Shown: positions 34,559 through 44,864 of the stretch, in pieces | How positions within the stretch are numbered: the stretch's first letter is position 1 | Layout of the letters: every line of letters starts with the position of its first letter | Assembly (NCBI GenBank): GCA_944472155.2 | Contig: OX235274.1 | Coordinates: forward strand, 35,462,052 to 35,526,051 | Origin: Trichobilharzia szidati | Taxonomy: Eukaryota; Platyhelminthes; Trematoda; Strigeidida; Schistosomatidae | Length of the DNA: 64,000 nucleotides | Reading direction: 5' to 3' | The notes under the pieces: model-generated | What the model saw: the letters and a program-made list of their open reading frames with translations, nothing else | Told to the model about the DNA's origin: nothing | The model's database searches: none | Translations under genes and position numbers: made by a program

Positions 34559-34694
34559 CTATGAAAAAAAAATCAAAATACAAAATAAGTATTATTTACA
34601 AGAAGTTAATACGCTGACTTTAATTAGACTAAGTGAAATAATGAACAATAGTAGTTAGTAGTTGTAAAGATCACACAACTGTTTTTATTATCAC

Positions 34695-34880
34695 TGTTCC
34701 CTTGGGTTCCAGGGAGAAAATAGGGCTTCAACAACATGTCTTCACCTCGTTTTTCACTCTGCAGTCCTCTTCAGCTGGCCCCCCGATTGCCCATATTATC
34801 TCATATCCTCCATGTCACCCTCGGACACACGTCCCACTCATCGTTTCCTAGTCCGGTTCCACTCGATGACCTGTAGACGA
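34695..34880 (-). mobile_element. LINE family A 3' fragment
   Basis: Starts at TTCCCTTGGGTTCCAGGG and includes CACTCTGCAGTCCTCTTCAG and TATCCTCCATGTCACCCTCG. About 180 bases. Confidence 0.7.
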
Positions 34881-35054
34881 ACTTAGTACTCCGTTTACTA
34901 TAAGCGATTATTGTAAAAGGAGAAGAATGTATTGAAAGATTCGGTAAGTTATCTTTATGAAGAAAATCTGTTACCTATCTTAAAACCAAGTTAATCCAGT
35001 GTCACTAATAATGACAACTTGAGAATTATGAGAAATCTATACTATGATGATGGG

Positions 35055-35535
35055 TCGGTCGGTCTGTTTTCGACATAGAACTTTGCACATATGTGCGGTA
35101 GTTTAAGTCACCACACTCCATGTAGCACACAAAGCAAGAGAACAAAGTAGAAGAAATGCATAATATAGACAGTAAACAGAGGTGTGAGACAAAGGAATAG
35201 CAATAACGAAGAACAAAACGGTTTCATTGGGAATCATGAGTCACAAGGAGTGGATGCATCTACGCCAGCCATTGAGAACGATTTTGAGCCATATCACCAA
35301 TTGTTTCCAACCATTGGTTTTTACCGTCCCGAGGACCCCAACCAGGAAGTCTACACCTTCCTATGTGGCTTAGACTAACGGTTGTAGATTTCATTGACTA
35401 GTGCCATGTTTTCGTTTGACCGCCGCTAGCTCTTTTCCAGCATGGCCCTATATCCGCTAACATTGCCCGTCGAGGAAGGTGATGACTAGGCATACGTAAC
35501 ACATGTCCTAACCATCTCAGTCGATGATGATAGTT
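35055..35535 (-). mobile_element. LINE family B 3' end
   Basis: Reversed copy nearly identical to the tails at 1945-2605 and 63040-63655. From the right: CATACGTAACACATGTCCTA, TTTGACCGCCGCTAGCTC, then GAACTTTGCACATATGTGCG and the GGTCGGTCGGTC terminus at 35055. Confidence 0.85.
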
Positions 35536-35649
35536 TCAATCAAGACGCAACTACTATTCAACATTCAATTTTAGCCACGGTAAACTCCTTTCTACACATC
35601 AAAGTCACAACCTCAAATCTCGCCATAGTTACCTGATTTTACAAGAGTT

Positions 35650-36060
35650 TGTTTGTGGGGGTTCGATTTGTTTAAACTGTGATAACGGAGTGATCTCAGT
35701 TAGAGAACCACTGAAAACAAGCAACGAGTACTGGAAAACTGTTTGGTCCCAGTTTGGAACTCATTAACAGCACTCACCCAGGAGCTTCCGCTTACAAGTC
35801 AATCTCGTAGACCATTCAGCCATTGGGACCCAATTCAATGGCCAGCCCATGAATTCTAACTTCTACCAATTCGTGAATTTAGTGCGACCACCAGTCATTG
35901 TCATTGTCGAGTATATGTCCTCAGGCGTGTCCTGGTGGACTCCACTGGAAAACGACTTTTCACTAGAACTCCAGACAACTTCCTCCTGTAGCCAGCCAGT
36001 CACTAGCGGGCATCAGATTAGTTTTTAAGGTCAGTTGGTTTGTAAGGAATTCGATTTGTT
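35650..36060 (-). mobile_element. SINE beta with 3' extension, decayed
   Basis: Contains the beta arm GTTAGAGAACCACTG, a degenerate hammerhead (GTTTGGTCCCAGTTTGGAAC on the plus strand), the head around ACAAGTCAATCTCGTAGACC, and the extension with CACTAGCGGGCATCAGATTA. Confidence 0.6.
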
Positions 36061-36144
36061 TCAACGTTCAGGTGTACACATAATTTAATTAAAAGGGTTT
36101 ATCAGAATACTGACTTTATAAGACAAATATACGACTATATTTCG

Positions 36145-36525
36145 TATTTTGATTGGACACTAGGTGGTTAGTATCCAGTGTCACAATGTGTCCACTATTA
36201 AGCTAGGTGGCTCGCCATCACTGCGAACTGTGAAGGTGGTTGGAGGCATTCAGAAGGAAGACCAGTCAGCTGACCTAGGTTTCGTGCTTGTTGTCACTGA
36301 CAAGTCAACAAGGTGTATCTACAATCTTGAAGAGATTCGAACCCCCCGGGTTACCTAGTCGTGTAGTCAGAGACGTTACACCACTGTGTTATTCAAACTC
36401 CTAACTGACCTCCTGTAGGACTGTCTTCTAAGGATATGAGCTGCTGACGAGTCATGCTGGTGAGTTTAAAGGCAGAAAACTTAGGTCCAAGGCTTCCTGC
36501 CGACTGCCCCCAACCATCTAATAAC
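36145..36525. repeat. SINE gamma copy
   Basis: Gamma outer parts (GTTGGAGGCATTCAGAAGG; CCCCAACCATCTAATAAC) flank a tRNA-like core with GATTCGAACCCCCCGGG. Less symmetric than the copies at 17 and 37 kb. Confidence 0.6.
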
Positions 36526-36814
36526 TATATGTAGTATATCAATAGTTTAGCATTGTCAGAGAGAGAAGCCAAGTAAGAATAATTTTTTGAATTCAGGACA
36601 AAGTATGTGGAAAAAGGAACATGAAATAGAAATAAAAAAAAAGATGCACAACATCTCACTTTTGTATTCAATTTTGTCCATTACGACTATACTCTAGCCT
36701 TAATCTAGTCTGAGAATAGCGATATCAATTATCATATGGCCTACTGAAGTCTCCAGTTCCCTGTTTTGATGATCACCATGGGTTTCTTTCACAGATAAGT
36801 TAGTTGATACTGCT

Positions 36815-36970
36815 CACCAATCCTGCAAATGATGGGTACTGTAGGGTTCCAGTCTCAGTGCGGAGAACACCATAACTCACTGGGGAATGCAGATAGATCC
36901 AGCTGACGAGTCCCAAACAGAACGGTCACATCAAGCTGGATTCCACTGCTAGTCACCATCCATCCACCAA
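36815..36970 (+). mobile_element. SINE alpha with intact CUGACGA but lost GAAA
   Basis: Hammerhead region ATCCAG-CTGACGA-GTCCCAAACAGAACGGTCAC, followed by the partner strand CTGGATTCCACTGC. Stem I (ATCCAG/CTGGAT) and the first core segment are perfect, but the GGAC-GAAA segment is replaced. Confidence 0.65.
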
Positions 36971-37084
36971 ATAATCTCGTATGTCATGTTACAAATTAAT
37001 ATCAATGAATGACCCTTATAGTCATTTGCATGACCTTTGGGAATACTATTTTTAACTGTACAACTTTGAAGGGTGGTTATAAAC

Positions 37085-37860
37085 CAAAATAATCTAATCT
37101 TTTCATTGGACACTAGTAACTAGTGTGACGTGTCTAGTCCTCCTGTCTTTGGTACAGACTGAATTCTGTCCGTCAGGTCTGCAATGTGGTTACCACTCTA
37201 GGTAGCTCGCCATAATGGTGCACAGTGATTTGATGATATTAGACAGTTGGAGGCAATCGGCCATAGGAAGCCTTGCTTTACCTAGGTTACGTGCGAGTTG
37301 GCACTCACCAGTCACCAGGGCGTATCTGCAACCTTGGAGGAAATCATGTCCCTTCTGAGATTCGAACGCGCGTCACCCAGTGCCACCTGCAGTCAGAGAT
37401 GTTACCATTGAGCTATTCGGGCTTGCGATTGACCTCCTGTAGGACTGTAGTGGGTATTTTCATCGGACACTAGTAACTGTCTAATATCATCAAATCAATG
37501 TGCACCGGGATGGCCAGCTAACTAGAATGGTGGCCACATTGCAAACCTGACTGGTAGAATTCATTCTGCACCAAAAACAGGAGGACTAGACACGTCACAC
37601 TAGTTACTAGTGTCCAATGAAAATACCCACTACAGTCCTACAGGAGGTCAATCGCGAGCCTCAATAGCTCAATGGTAACGTCTCTCACCGACTGAAATCC
37701 TGAGTGACGCGGGTTCGAATCTCAGAAGGGACATGAGTTCCTTCAAGGTTGCAGATACGCCTTGCTGACTGGTGTGTGCCAACTAGCACGAAACTTAGGT
37801 CCAAGGCTTCCTATGGCCGATCGCCTCCAACTATCCAATAATCTAATCTTTGTTAGCCTG
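37085..37860. repeat. Two interleaved SINE gamma palindromes
   Basis: 37100-37245 pairs with 37478-37625 (GTGTGACGTGTCTAGTCCTC; GAGGACTAGACACGTCACAC on the right). The segment 37238-37320 pairs with 37770-37855 (TTGGAGGCAATCGGCCATAG). Two tRNA-like cores lie between, one on each strand (TTGAGCTATTCGGGCTTGCG; CTCAATGGTAACGTCTCTC with GGGTTCGAATCTCAG). Confidence 0.8.
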
Positions 37861-37869
37861 TGCCCTTTT

Positions 37870-38385
37870 AGTTTACATCACATTGGGTGTTTTTAAAGGC
37901 AAAGTTACAATGATGGCAATATTTACTTTCTCTTTCTCTCTCTCCAGTACAAATTTTTTTATGACTTAAGCTAAGAAAGATGTGGAACAAAAACCGAATT
38001 CATGCCTAAAACATACAGTAGAAAAGGGAATTTGACAAAATGGTATTTATATTTCTATAATATTTATTGATCAAAAGACTTATGCCTTCTTTTTAAAATT
38101 TTGATAACTAATCAAAGTTACATTCGAAATATAAAGTAGCTAATCGCAGTGATTCACCTATACAACAAACATATTGAGTGAATAGTGAGTGATTAATGCT
38201 CAACTTCCAGTTTGTTATTGATTGAATCTGTTTTCTTTTTCGTTCTTTTCGGCTTTCTCTCTCTCTCTCTACCTATATATCTGTCTGCCTCTCATTACTT
38301 TGTTCGTAAATTAGGGATTAAATAACTATGTGGCAAATGGATTAGACTTAAGGTTATAATCTTCAGTGATTTTTCAAGTTTGCCC
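37870..38385. other. No recognisable feature
   Basis: AT-rich, with a CT-rich run near 37930-37970 that resembles a plus-strand acceptor but leads into stops. Confidence 0.4.
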
Positions 38386-38389
38386 ACAG

Positions 38390-38690
38390 ATTGATATCAG
38401 TTGAAAACAAGCAGGGAATACTGGACAGCTGTTTCGTCCTAGTTTGGAACTCATCAGCAGTACCTGCCAATCGCCAGGCTTCAAACCCAAGACCTTCCGG
38501 TTGGGAGGAAAGTTCGTAGACCACCCACAGCCATCAGACAATGTCATTGGTGAGTATTCATCCTCAAGCACAACCTGGTGGGGGATCCTAACCAGGATGA
38601 AATAAATGTCTAGTATTCCCTGCTGATTGCCAATGGTTCTCTAACTGATATCAATTCGTGGTGAAAATTTAAATAAATCTAATCCCTACA
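38390..38690. mobile_element. SINE beta unit carrying an intact hammerhead
   Basis: Minus-oriented unit at 38390-38530 (head with GGGTTTGAAGCC-like B box) followed by a partial plus-oriented arm at 38580-38690 (CTGGTTAGG..., TTCTCTAACTGATATCAATT). The arms pair around the head. Confidence 0.7.
38411..38466 (-). ncRNA. Hammerhead ribozyme motif with intact core and long stem I
   Basis: Minus strand: GCAGGTACTG, core CTGATGA, stem II GTTC...GGAC around CAAACTA, GAAA, self-complementary ACAGCTGT as stem III, cleavage-site C, then CAGTATTCCCTGC. Stem I pairs ACTG with CAGT and, past a small internal loop, GCAGG with CCTGC. Every core residue fits the hammerhead consensus. This is the best candidate in the window for a self-cleaving RNA; activity is inferred. 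Confidence 0.8.
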
Positions 38691-38699
38691 GACTAACTC

Positions 38700-39225
38700 A
38701 TTATTTTTTTCAATTCAAGAATTTTACTTTCACTATCTCCAAATGAATGAAGGCATAAGTTATTGCAGAAGAAACTTTTACCGCACTATCGTTTCAAAAT
38801 ACTTGCATAAAAGTAGAATACAAGCGATCAATTACTGCCTGAATCTGCTCAGGTAGTTGGCTTTTTTTGTGTGATTTTGTATATTACGTGCCTAGAGGAA
38901 TGGTGAGATGATATCAGATATGACATTTGGGTGTTATAAAGATGGTAGATCAACTTGCTTTTATACAGCTGGAAAATCTGTTGTAGCGTTCGCTAATCTA
39001 TGCGCGAAAATACCTAACGGCTGCTTTTATCCCCACAGACTAGGAGAGAATTATAATAAAATACAGTGATTGTGAAAAAGCATACACGGGTAGAAAGAAA
39101 AGTGGTCAATTTTGAAGGGTGTTCTTGATTACTGGTGCAATGATACACACCTGATACCTATTCATCTAGTTGAGAATTTGAAATGGAAACACTTGTATAT
39201 GTGCAGTTATTATCGCCTAAACACT
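38700..39225. other. No recognisable feature
   Basis: AT-rich intronic DNA without convincing exon or repeat. Confidence 0.4.
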
Positions 39226-39229
39226 ATTT

Positions 39230-39830
39230 CTAGATGGATCAGGAAATAACTTCAAATGGAGAACCATCGAGAATCCGAGAGTACTGAACACCTACTTCGT
39301 TCTAGTTTGAGACTATTCAGTAGTACGCATCCGTAACCCAGTCGGGGGTCGAACCCAGGACTTTCAAGTTGTAAGGCGAGCTCTCAGACCATTCAGCCCA
39401 TCAATTCTAACTTCTATTCCTTCACGATGTATAACGCCATCAGCAGCCAGTGTCACAAGTGAGTATTTTTTCTGACACCTACAAATTGGTAGACCTCGCT
39501 GATCACGATTTCCTACTAGAACTTTTGGTAACTTCATCCCGCATTCACAGTTAGGCTAGTTTGAGCACTGGACTGACTTTAAAATGTTGCTTTACAGGGA
39601 TTTGATCGATTTCACGACTGGCCACCACAGTAACTTTACAGCTGTAGAGAACCATTGAAGACTAGGGAGGACTTGATGTTGGGGTCATATGGGTGTGAAC
39701 TGTTGAAGAGTCCCAGTTAGGGGCGCAACAGTCGTCCATTACTCCCTACTGGTTTTCAGTTGTTCTCTAAATGAAGTCAGTTTACGATCAATTGTGAAAT
39801 CAGTCAAATCCCTGCAGAGCAATGCGTGTG
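39230..39830. mobile_element. SINE beta pair, inverted and decayed
   Basis: Minus unit 39240-39420 (hammerhead-like ACTACTGAATAG...CGAAGTAGGTG, core mutated) with its extension to 39600. A plus fragment follows at 39650-39830 (CTGTTGAAGAGTCCCAGTTA, TTCAGTTGTTCTCTAAATGA). Confidence 0.6.
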
Positions 39831-40119
39831 TAAACAGCATTTTGTAGACTGTTCACAACAAAACACATCACATAGTGATAGATTAGCTGAGCCAGGCACT
39901 AAGTTGAAATAAGTAATAGTGGTATTCTATCGCAGATGAAATTCACAAAAAATACAAAATAATCTTCTTTAGGCAGAGTAAAAACGTGTACTTAATATAG
40001 ACAAGAAGAAGAGAGGCACATAATGTTAGATGGCGAAGGTATGAGAAACTGGAGATTAGATATGCCGATACACACTTGAAATGTATCAAACCTAAAGATT
40101 ACGAAGACTGCAAAACAAT

Positions 40120-40535
40120 CGAAGCAGCAAAGACAAGACTTCAAACGATATTGATAATGAACAACAAATACCAATCACTATCAACAGAAGAAATTTGAAA
40201 GAGGTCACATCCTTCATTTATCTAGGCAGCATCCATCCAACCACACGGCGACAGAATAGTTTGACGATGTCAAAACTAGACAAAATAGGAAAGCCAGTGT
40301 ATACTTTCAACACTGTGAGATCAGTGTGGAAATCAGCACTCAATCAGCATAAACAACAAAATTCAGATTTCCAATACCAATGTTAAGTCAGTCAGGTCTT
40401 TTGCATATGCCACGAAAAGCACTTCCAACAGTCAACAAGTGCCTTTTCTGGTTCCATATTGAAGATCAGATGGCCGGCTGGCGAGAAAGAATTAGCAACA
40501 AGAAACTCTCGTAGGCAGTGTACCATTCAAGAACG
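40120..40535 (+). mobile_element. LINE family A copy, 5' part (split by LTR)
   Basis: GCAGCAAAGACAAGACTTC, GAAATTTGAAAGAGGTCAC and the RT-tail start ending in ACCATTCAAGAACG at 40535, where the LTR begins. The copy resumes at 40888. Confidence 0.8.
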
Positions 40536-40887
40536 TGTAGTGAGAGCTGGCTGCCAGCCAAATTGGTAGACAGTAATTTACGTCAATGTTTACGTCCCCA
40601 ATATTGATCATGAGAAATTAACAAGAACAAAGACTGACTCAACAAACAATCACAGCAGACTTTGAGTAGACAGATACAATTTGCAGATAGATAATCTGAA
40701 CTTCTTTAATAAACGGTCACAAAGAGATGAAAGATTAACGCTCAGAGAGAGGGAGAGAAACTACCAATCAGAAGACTGTGTTTGTTTGCCTAAAATAATC
40801 TATAATAATGTACATGAAAATCTATAAATATCGATTGATTTCCTAAATACAGGATCTGTTGCCTGGTCCTTGTCTTCTGTTGTTACA
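40536..40887 (+). repeat. Solo LTR inserted in LINE A, 352 bp
   Basis: Begins TGTAGTGAGAGCTGG and ends TTGTTACA (TG...CA). It contains CTATAAATATCG and AAATACAGGATCTG near the expected promoter/poly(A) region. The 4-base flanks are AACG (40532-40535) and AACC (40888-40891), one mismatch apart. Removing the LTR and one copy restores the LINE A text AAGAACC(T). No internal retroviral-type coding region is present, so it is a solo LTR. Confidence 0.8.
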
Positions 40888-41155
40888 AACCTACTGGTGA
40901 ACAAATAATGAGTAGAAAATGGAGATGCATCGGACACATGTTGAGAAGACGGCTGATTGACATAGCGCGCCAGGCCATCTCTCGAGTGGGAAACGACGAG
41001 TTTGGTGTGTGTCCGAGTGAGACATCCAGGAGATGGGAGACTAGAGAGGACTGCAGAGAACAGGATGAAATGGAGATGTACTGTTGTGAACCCGCCCCCG
41101 GGCCGCCCACCCTCCCACCTATGCTCCACTCGGAACTCAAGGGTATAATAAGGAT
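40888..41155 (+). mobile_element. LINE family A copy, 3' part
   Basis: RT tail (RKWRCIGHMLRRRLIDIARQ) to the family end near CTATGCTCCACTCGG with AATAATAATC. Confidence 0.8.
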
Positions 41156-41270
41156 AATCATAGTAATAATAATCAAAGCAATCGTAAATAAAATAAGAAA
41201 AAAAAACCCAGTTAGCCTGGTACTATCACATCTCTAGACAGTTCAAAAAATTGATTCCCTCAGTCCTTAC

Positions 41271-41348
41271 CTAAATCGATAAGAATGACTTCGATTGAAT
41301 ATACTTGTAGATGGTTTAATTTTCTTTGCTTCACTGGCTTGTTTTAAA
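41271..41348 (-). CDS. Internal exon of the membrane-protein gene
   Basis: The minus-strand exon of 78 bp lies between a strong acceptor (T-rich tract ending ATTTATCTTAG, AG at 41350-41349) and a strong donor (TTTAG|GTAAGG at 41270-41265). One base, 25 codons (LKQASEAKKIKPSTS then IFNRSHSYRF) and two bases, which complete a Ser codon with the exon at 34487-34558. The other two frames are closed by TGA or TAA. The basic, Ser-rich text fits the low-complexity character of the rest of the protein. The preceding exon is not certain. Confidence 0.75.
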
Positions 41349-41399
41349 CTAAGATAAATTAAAAAAAACCAACAACAACAACAACAAAAACAACATTTT

Positions 41400-42410
41400 A
41401 ATATGATTAGCGATTACATATTATAATAAAGAAGGACAAAATAGAACAAAAGAGGTATGTGTACATATATGCATATATGGCATAAAACGCCACCAACACC
41501 AACACCACCAACAACAACAACCATAACAAAGAATGCTTCGTTTATTCCAACAAAACTGGCTCAGTTGTATAAAAGTTGAACGAATTCCTTTTTTTCTCTC
41601 TCTCTCTCGCTGCTTTTTACATTAACGTCTTGCATATATATGTCTGTTTGTAAGTGTGTATGTGTGATAGAGAAACCAAATATTGATGAAGAACAGTAAT
41701 AATAATAATAATAACAACAGTAACCTGCAAGTTGATTCATTTCGTCTTTCATTTTTTTTTTTAAATATTTTGGCACAAAGTATCTCATTGCTCACATAGA
41801 ATAAGCATACCATATAAGAGTACAGAGAAAATAACAACAGCTATACACAACCACACAAACCTGCACATACACATACACAAACAAGCATGCGCACACACAC
41901 ACGCACGCACTTATGCGTATACACATGATACTTTGGTTTATATTTTCTAGAGAGTAACATTTTTTTTTGGTCTTAGTTCAATATTCATTGTGAGACATAA
42001 CAACAATGAGGTAAAAGAATCGATCTGCTTGATGGATGTTCATAGGTCACTACTACTACTACTTAACTATTCTATTTTTCATTTAAGAGGATAATTATTT
42101 AAAAAAAACTTTAATTAATTAAATTTAATTAAACATTAAATTAACCTCTAATTACAAAGCGGCAAATACTACAACCTCTAGTATTAGTAATAATAATAAT
42201 AACGACTTTGCTCTGCCAGACAGATTTGTATACAGACATTTATTTCTCTAAGTAAACTTTAAATGGATTTTAGGCACTGAACAGTGTTCAATGAAAAATT
42301 AAAACAAACAAACAAATTAGAATTCACTCTTCAATAGAATTCGAAATAAATTAATTATTAGCAAACAAAATGGCATCTGAGATGAGAACCGAAGTAAATA
42401 GAGCGTTTTT
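41400..42410. other. Low-complexity intron sequence
   Basis: CA, ACA, ATA and T runs. A minus frame near 41720-41760 (MKDEMNQLAG) abuts GTTACT but lacks an acceptor, so it is not called. Confidence 0.4.
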
Positions 42411-42414
42411 TTTT

Positions 42415-42925
42415 ATTTAATTGAATTTTAGATTTTATTTTTTCCCCGTCAATTGATTGGACTGAAGTGCTCTCGCGGTCTCAGGTTGACATGTCTGTCT
42501 GCTTCTTGTGCAGATGCTTCAACGATGTGTCTGGACATGTAATTAGAATTTAATTGGTGGATGGTAACTAGCGGTGGAATCCAGGGAGCGCATTTCATCC
42601 TATTTGTGACTCGTCAGCATCGTTGAAGCATCTGCACAAGAAGCCAATATGTCAACCTGAGACCGAGCACTTCGGACCAACCAATCGACGGGAAAATCTA
42701 AAATTCGATTAAATAATTAATATGACCCGTTGCCCAAGGCGTGGCTCCCATGGTCCAAGTGGTCTAGTGGATAACGCTTTGGCGTTTGGAACTGGGTTCG
42801 AGCCTCGGTGGGAACATCAACACTCACTGGGAAATGCAGCTTCATCCAGATGACGAGTCCCAAATAGGACGAAATGCGCATCCTAGTGGATTCCACTGCT
42901 AGTCACCATCGACCCATTAAATTAA
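42415..42925. mobile_element. Composite palindromic SINE alpha, second copy
   Basis: Arms 42435-42525 and 42618-42712 pair (GCTTCTTGTGCAGATGCTTC; GAAGCATCTGCACAAGAAGC). The right part holds an alpha unit with head AAGTGGTCTAGTGGATAACG, GGGTTCGAGCCTCGG and a hammerhead ATCCAG-ATGACGA-GTCCCAAATAGGAC-GAAA-TGCGCATC, with A for C3. Same organisation as 30560-31070. Confidence 0.8.
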
Positions 42926-43104
42926 CTAGAGTTTTCTTTGTGTATTGATTATTTTTAAAGTCGGAGTCAATTAGGTGTCTGACAGTTGCACTTGAGAACA
43001 CTTTGTGCCACTTTTCATATGAGAAGACTTTTTGGGAATATACTCAGAAAATTTAGCAGACTATCCGTTGGCGTTATAACATATAACTGACTGGCTATGG
43101 ATTA

Positions 43105-43273
43105 AAAGATGTATTTACTGTGCCTTAGCAGTTTCGCTGTCATCCTTTACGGTTGTGACATATGGCTATTGAAAGTAGTAGATATGAAAAGACTAACTGT
43201 CTTTGGTCATAAATGGCTGCGTTGTGTTTCCCATGTTATGTGGTGGTATATTACAATGACTAATATTGAGGTT
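43105..43273 (+). mobile_element. LINE family B, 5' part of a copy split by SINE delta
   Basis: Encodes SFAVILYGCDIWLLKVVDMK and RLTVFGHKWLRCVSHVMW, the stretch before the WLGH tail. It stops after TATTGAGGTT (43264-43273). Confidence 0.85.
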
Positions 43274-43478
43274 TGTGAGTCGGTGGCACAGCGGTAGAAT
43301 GCTCACCAACCACGAAGGTGGTTCGGAGTTCGATCCCTGGCCACTGACGCACTCCTTTACGTCTCTAAGCCAGGAATAAGACTGGTAAAGAGGGAAGGTT
43401 GGGCATGAAGCTGGCAAACCCATCCCGTAAAAATGAACACCACTGCTACTGAGACTTCAAAGCTCTAGCTTGTAGCCC
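43274..43478 (+). mobile_element. SINE delta, complete, 205 bp, with 10-bp target duplication
   Basis: tRNA-like head GGTGGCACAGCGGTAGAATG (A-box region) and GGAGTTCGATCCC (B box), then a body with GGTAAAGAGGGAAGGTTGGG and a 3' end ACTTCAAAGCTCTAGCTTGT. Perfect direct repeats TATTGAGGTT flank it (43264-43273, 43479-43488). This copy defines both ends of the family. Confidence 0.9.
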
Positions 43479-43690
43479 TATTGAGGTTACGTAGGGAGGG
43501 AAAGTCGATGAATGAGGTAATAAAGGTGAATCGATTGAAATGGCTAGGATACGTGTTATGCATTCCTAGCCATCTCCTTCCTTGACAGGGAATCTTAGCT
43601 AACATATAGGAGATAAGGTTGGAAAAGAAGAGCTAGTGGTGGTTACACCAAACACATGGAATCACTCCATGAAATATATCATAGCCAAAA
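43479..43690 (+). mobile_element. LINE family B, 3' part
   Basis: Resumes with GTAGGGAGGGAAAGTCGATG and runs through AAATGGCTAGGATACGTG (KWLGYV) to a decayed end near 43690. Confidence 0.8.
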
Positions 43691-43759
43691 CCACAGTGAC
43701 CTTAAACAAACAATCAGAACTCAGATAGAAAAAAGTCGCATAATCTTTGTAAAATCTCA

Positions 43760-44560
43760 GCGAAATAGAAATGCCTAATTCCAACGTTTCTTTCGGCAAA
43801 ATGGTCCGAACTTCTTCAGGGAAATTAATCGAAATTAACATAACAGAGATTTATATACATAAAAAGGACATCTCTTGTTTTTAGAAACTTTGTCTAATCG
43901 TACGAGTCATGAAACAGTCATCAACATATAATAAACAAAAATGTAAGAGCTGTGATTAAAATTTGACCTAAGATTTACAAATATTGGTCTACTTTTGTTA
44001 AGCACTTTTCATTAGAATTTTAGTGATTACGTGAAAGGTGAAATTTTGATCACAGCTCATACAATTTTGTTCATTATATTTTGACGACTGTTTCATGACT
44101 CATACAACTGGACAAAGATTTTAAAAAGAAGAGATGTCCATTTTTTCATATATATAAATCTCTGTTATGTTATTATAAGTTATTTAGAATAATCCCAGTG
44201 TGTTTAAGAAAAATCAAAACAAGATTTTTCTGAACGTTTTTTGGATGAATCATAAAATTCGAATACTTCTGCTGAAGAAACTGTGGCTTACACAGCGAAA
44301 CGTTCAAATAACATATCTTGTTTTGATTTTTTTTCCTAAACACACTGGGATTATTTTAAAAAATTTATAAGGATTCAATCCGACTTGGCACTCAAATTAT
44401 TCCAGGAAATTCGTAATATTTATGGCCTGGAAACTTATAATCTCTATTATGTTAATTTCGATTAATTTCCCGGAAGGAGTTCGGACCAGTTTGACGAAAG
44501 AAACGTTGGAATTAGGCATGTCAGTTTCGCTGAGGTTTTACAAATATAGTTTTTTACAAA
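43760..44560. mobile_element. Inverted Penelope-type terminal repeats (nested palindrome)
   Basis: Three nested inverted pairs: 43760-43850 with 44430-44555 (AACGTTTCTTTCGGC...; the reverse reads GACGAAAGAAACGTTGG), 43850-43985 with 44035-44175 (ACATCTCTTGTTTTTAG region), and 44185-44240 with 44310-44365 (AATCCCAGTGTGTTTAAG). Hammerhead-like cores occur in the outer and central parts. Penelope elements are known to carry hammerheads in their terminal repeats, but no coding part is left here. Confidence 0.6.
44265..44308 (+). ncRNA. Hammerhead-like motif, Penelope type
   Basis: CTTCTG-CTGAAGA-AACTGTGGCTTACACAGC-GAAA-CGTT-C: core CTGANGA and GAAA present, stem II CTGTG/CACAG, and a two-pair stem III (ACGT). 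Stem I cannot be extended beyond a couple of pairs in this text, so function is doubtful. Confidence 0.5.
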
Positions 44561-44864
44561 TGTCTACTTCTCACTCGGCACCCAATTATATTTTGGAACT
44601 ATTCGGTCAAATGTTGATTACAGTTCATATGAATGAGGTTAAAAAGTACACTAAAAAATATTGCAAACATGATTTTATACTGTATAGTTGTCGCTTATTT
44701 GTTGTAAGAATGTCTCCCAGTCAATACACAGATGATCCATAGGGAAATCATACCATGCTCGATATATCCACTCATCCAGGTGACTGTATCTGGTCATGGT
44801 ACTTTGAGATCTATTGATATTTCTGAAACTATTCTTCAACCTACTCTTTTTTTATTCCTTCACA

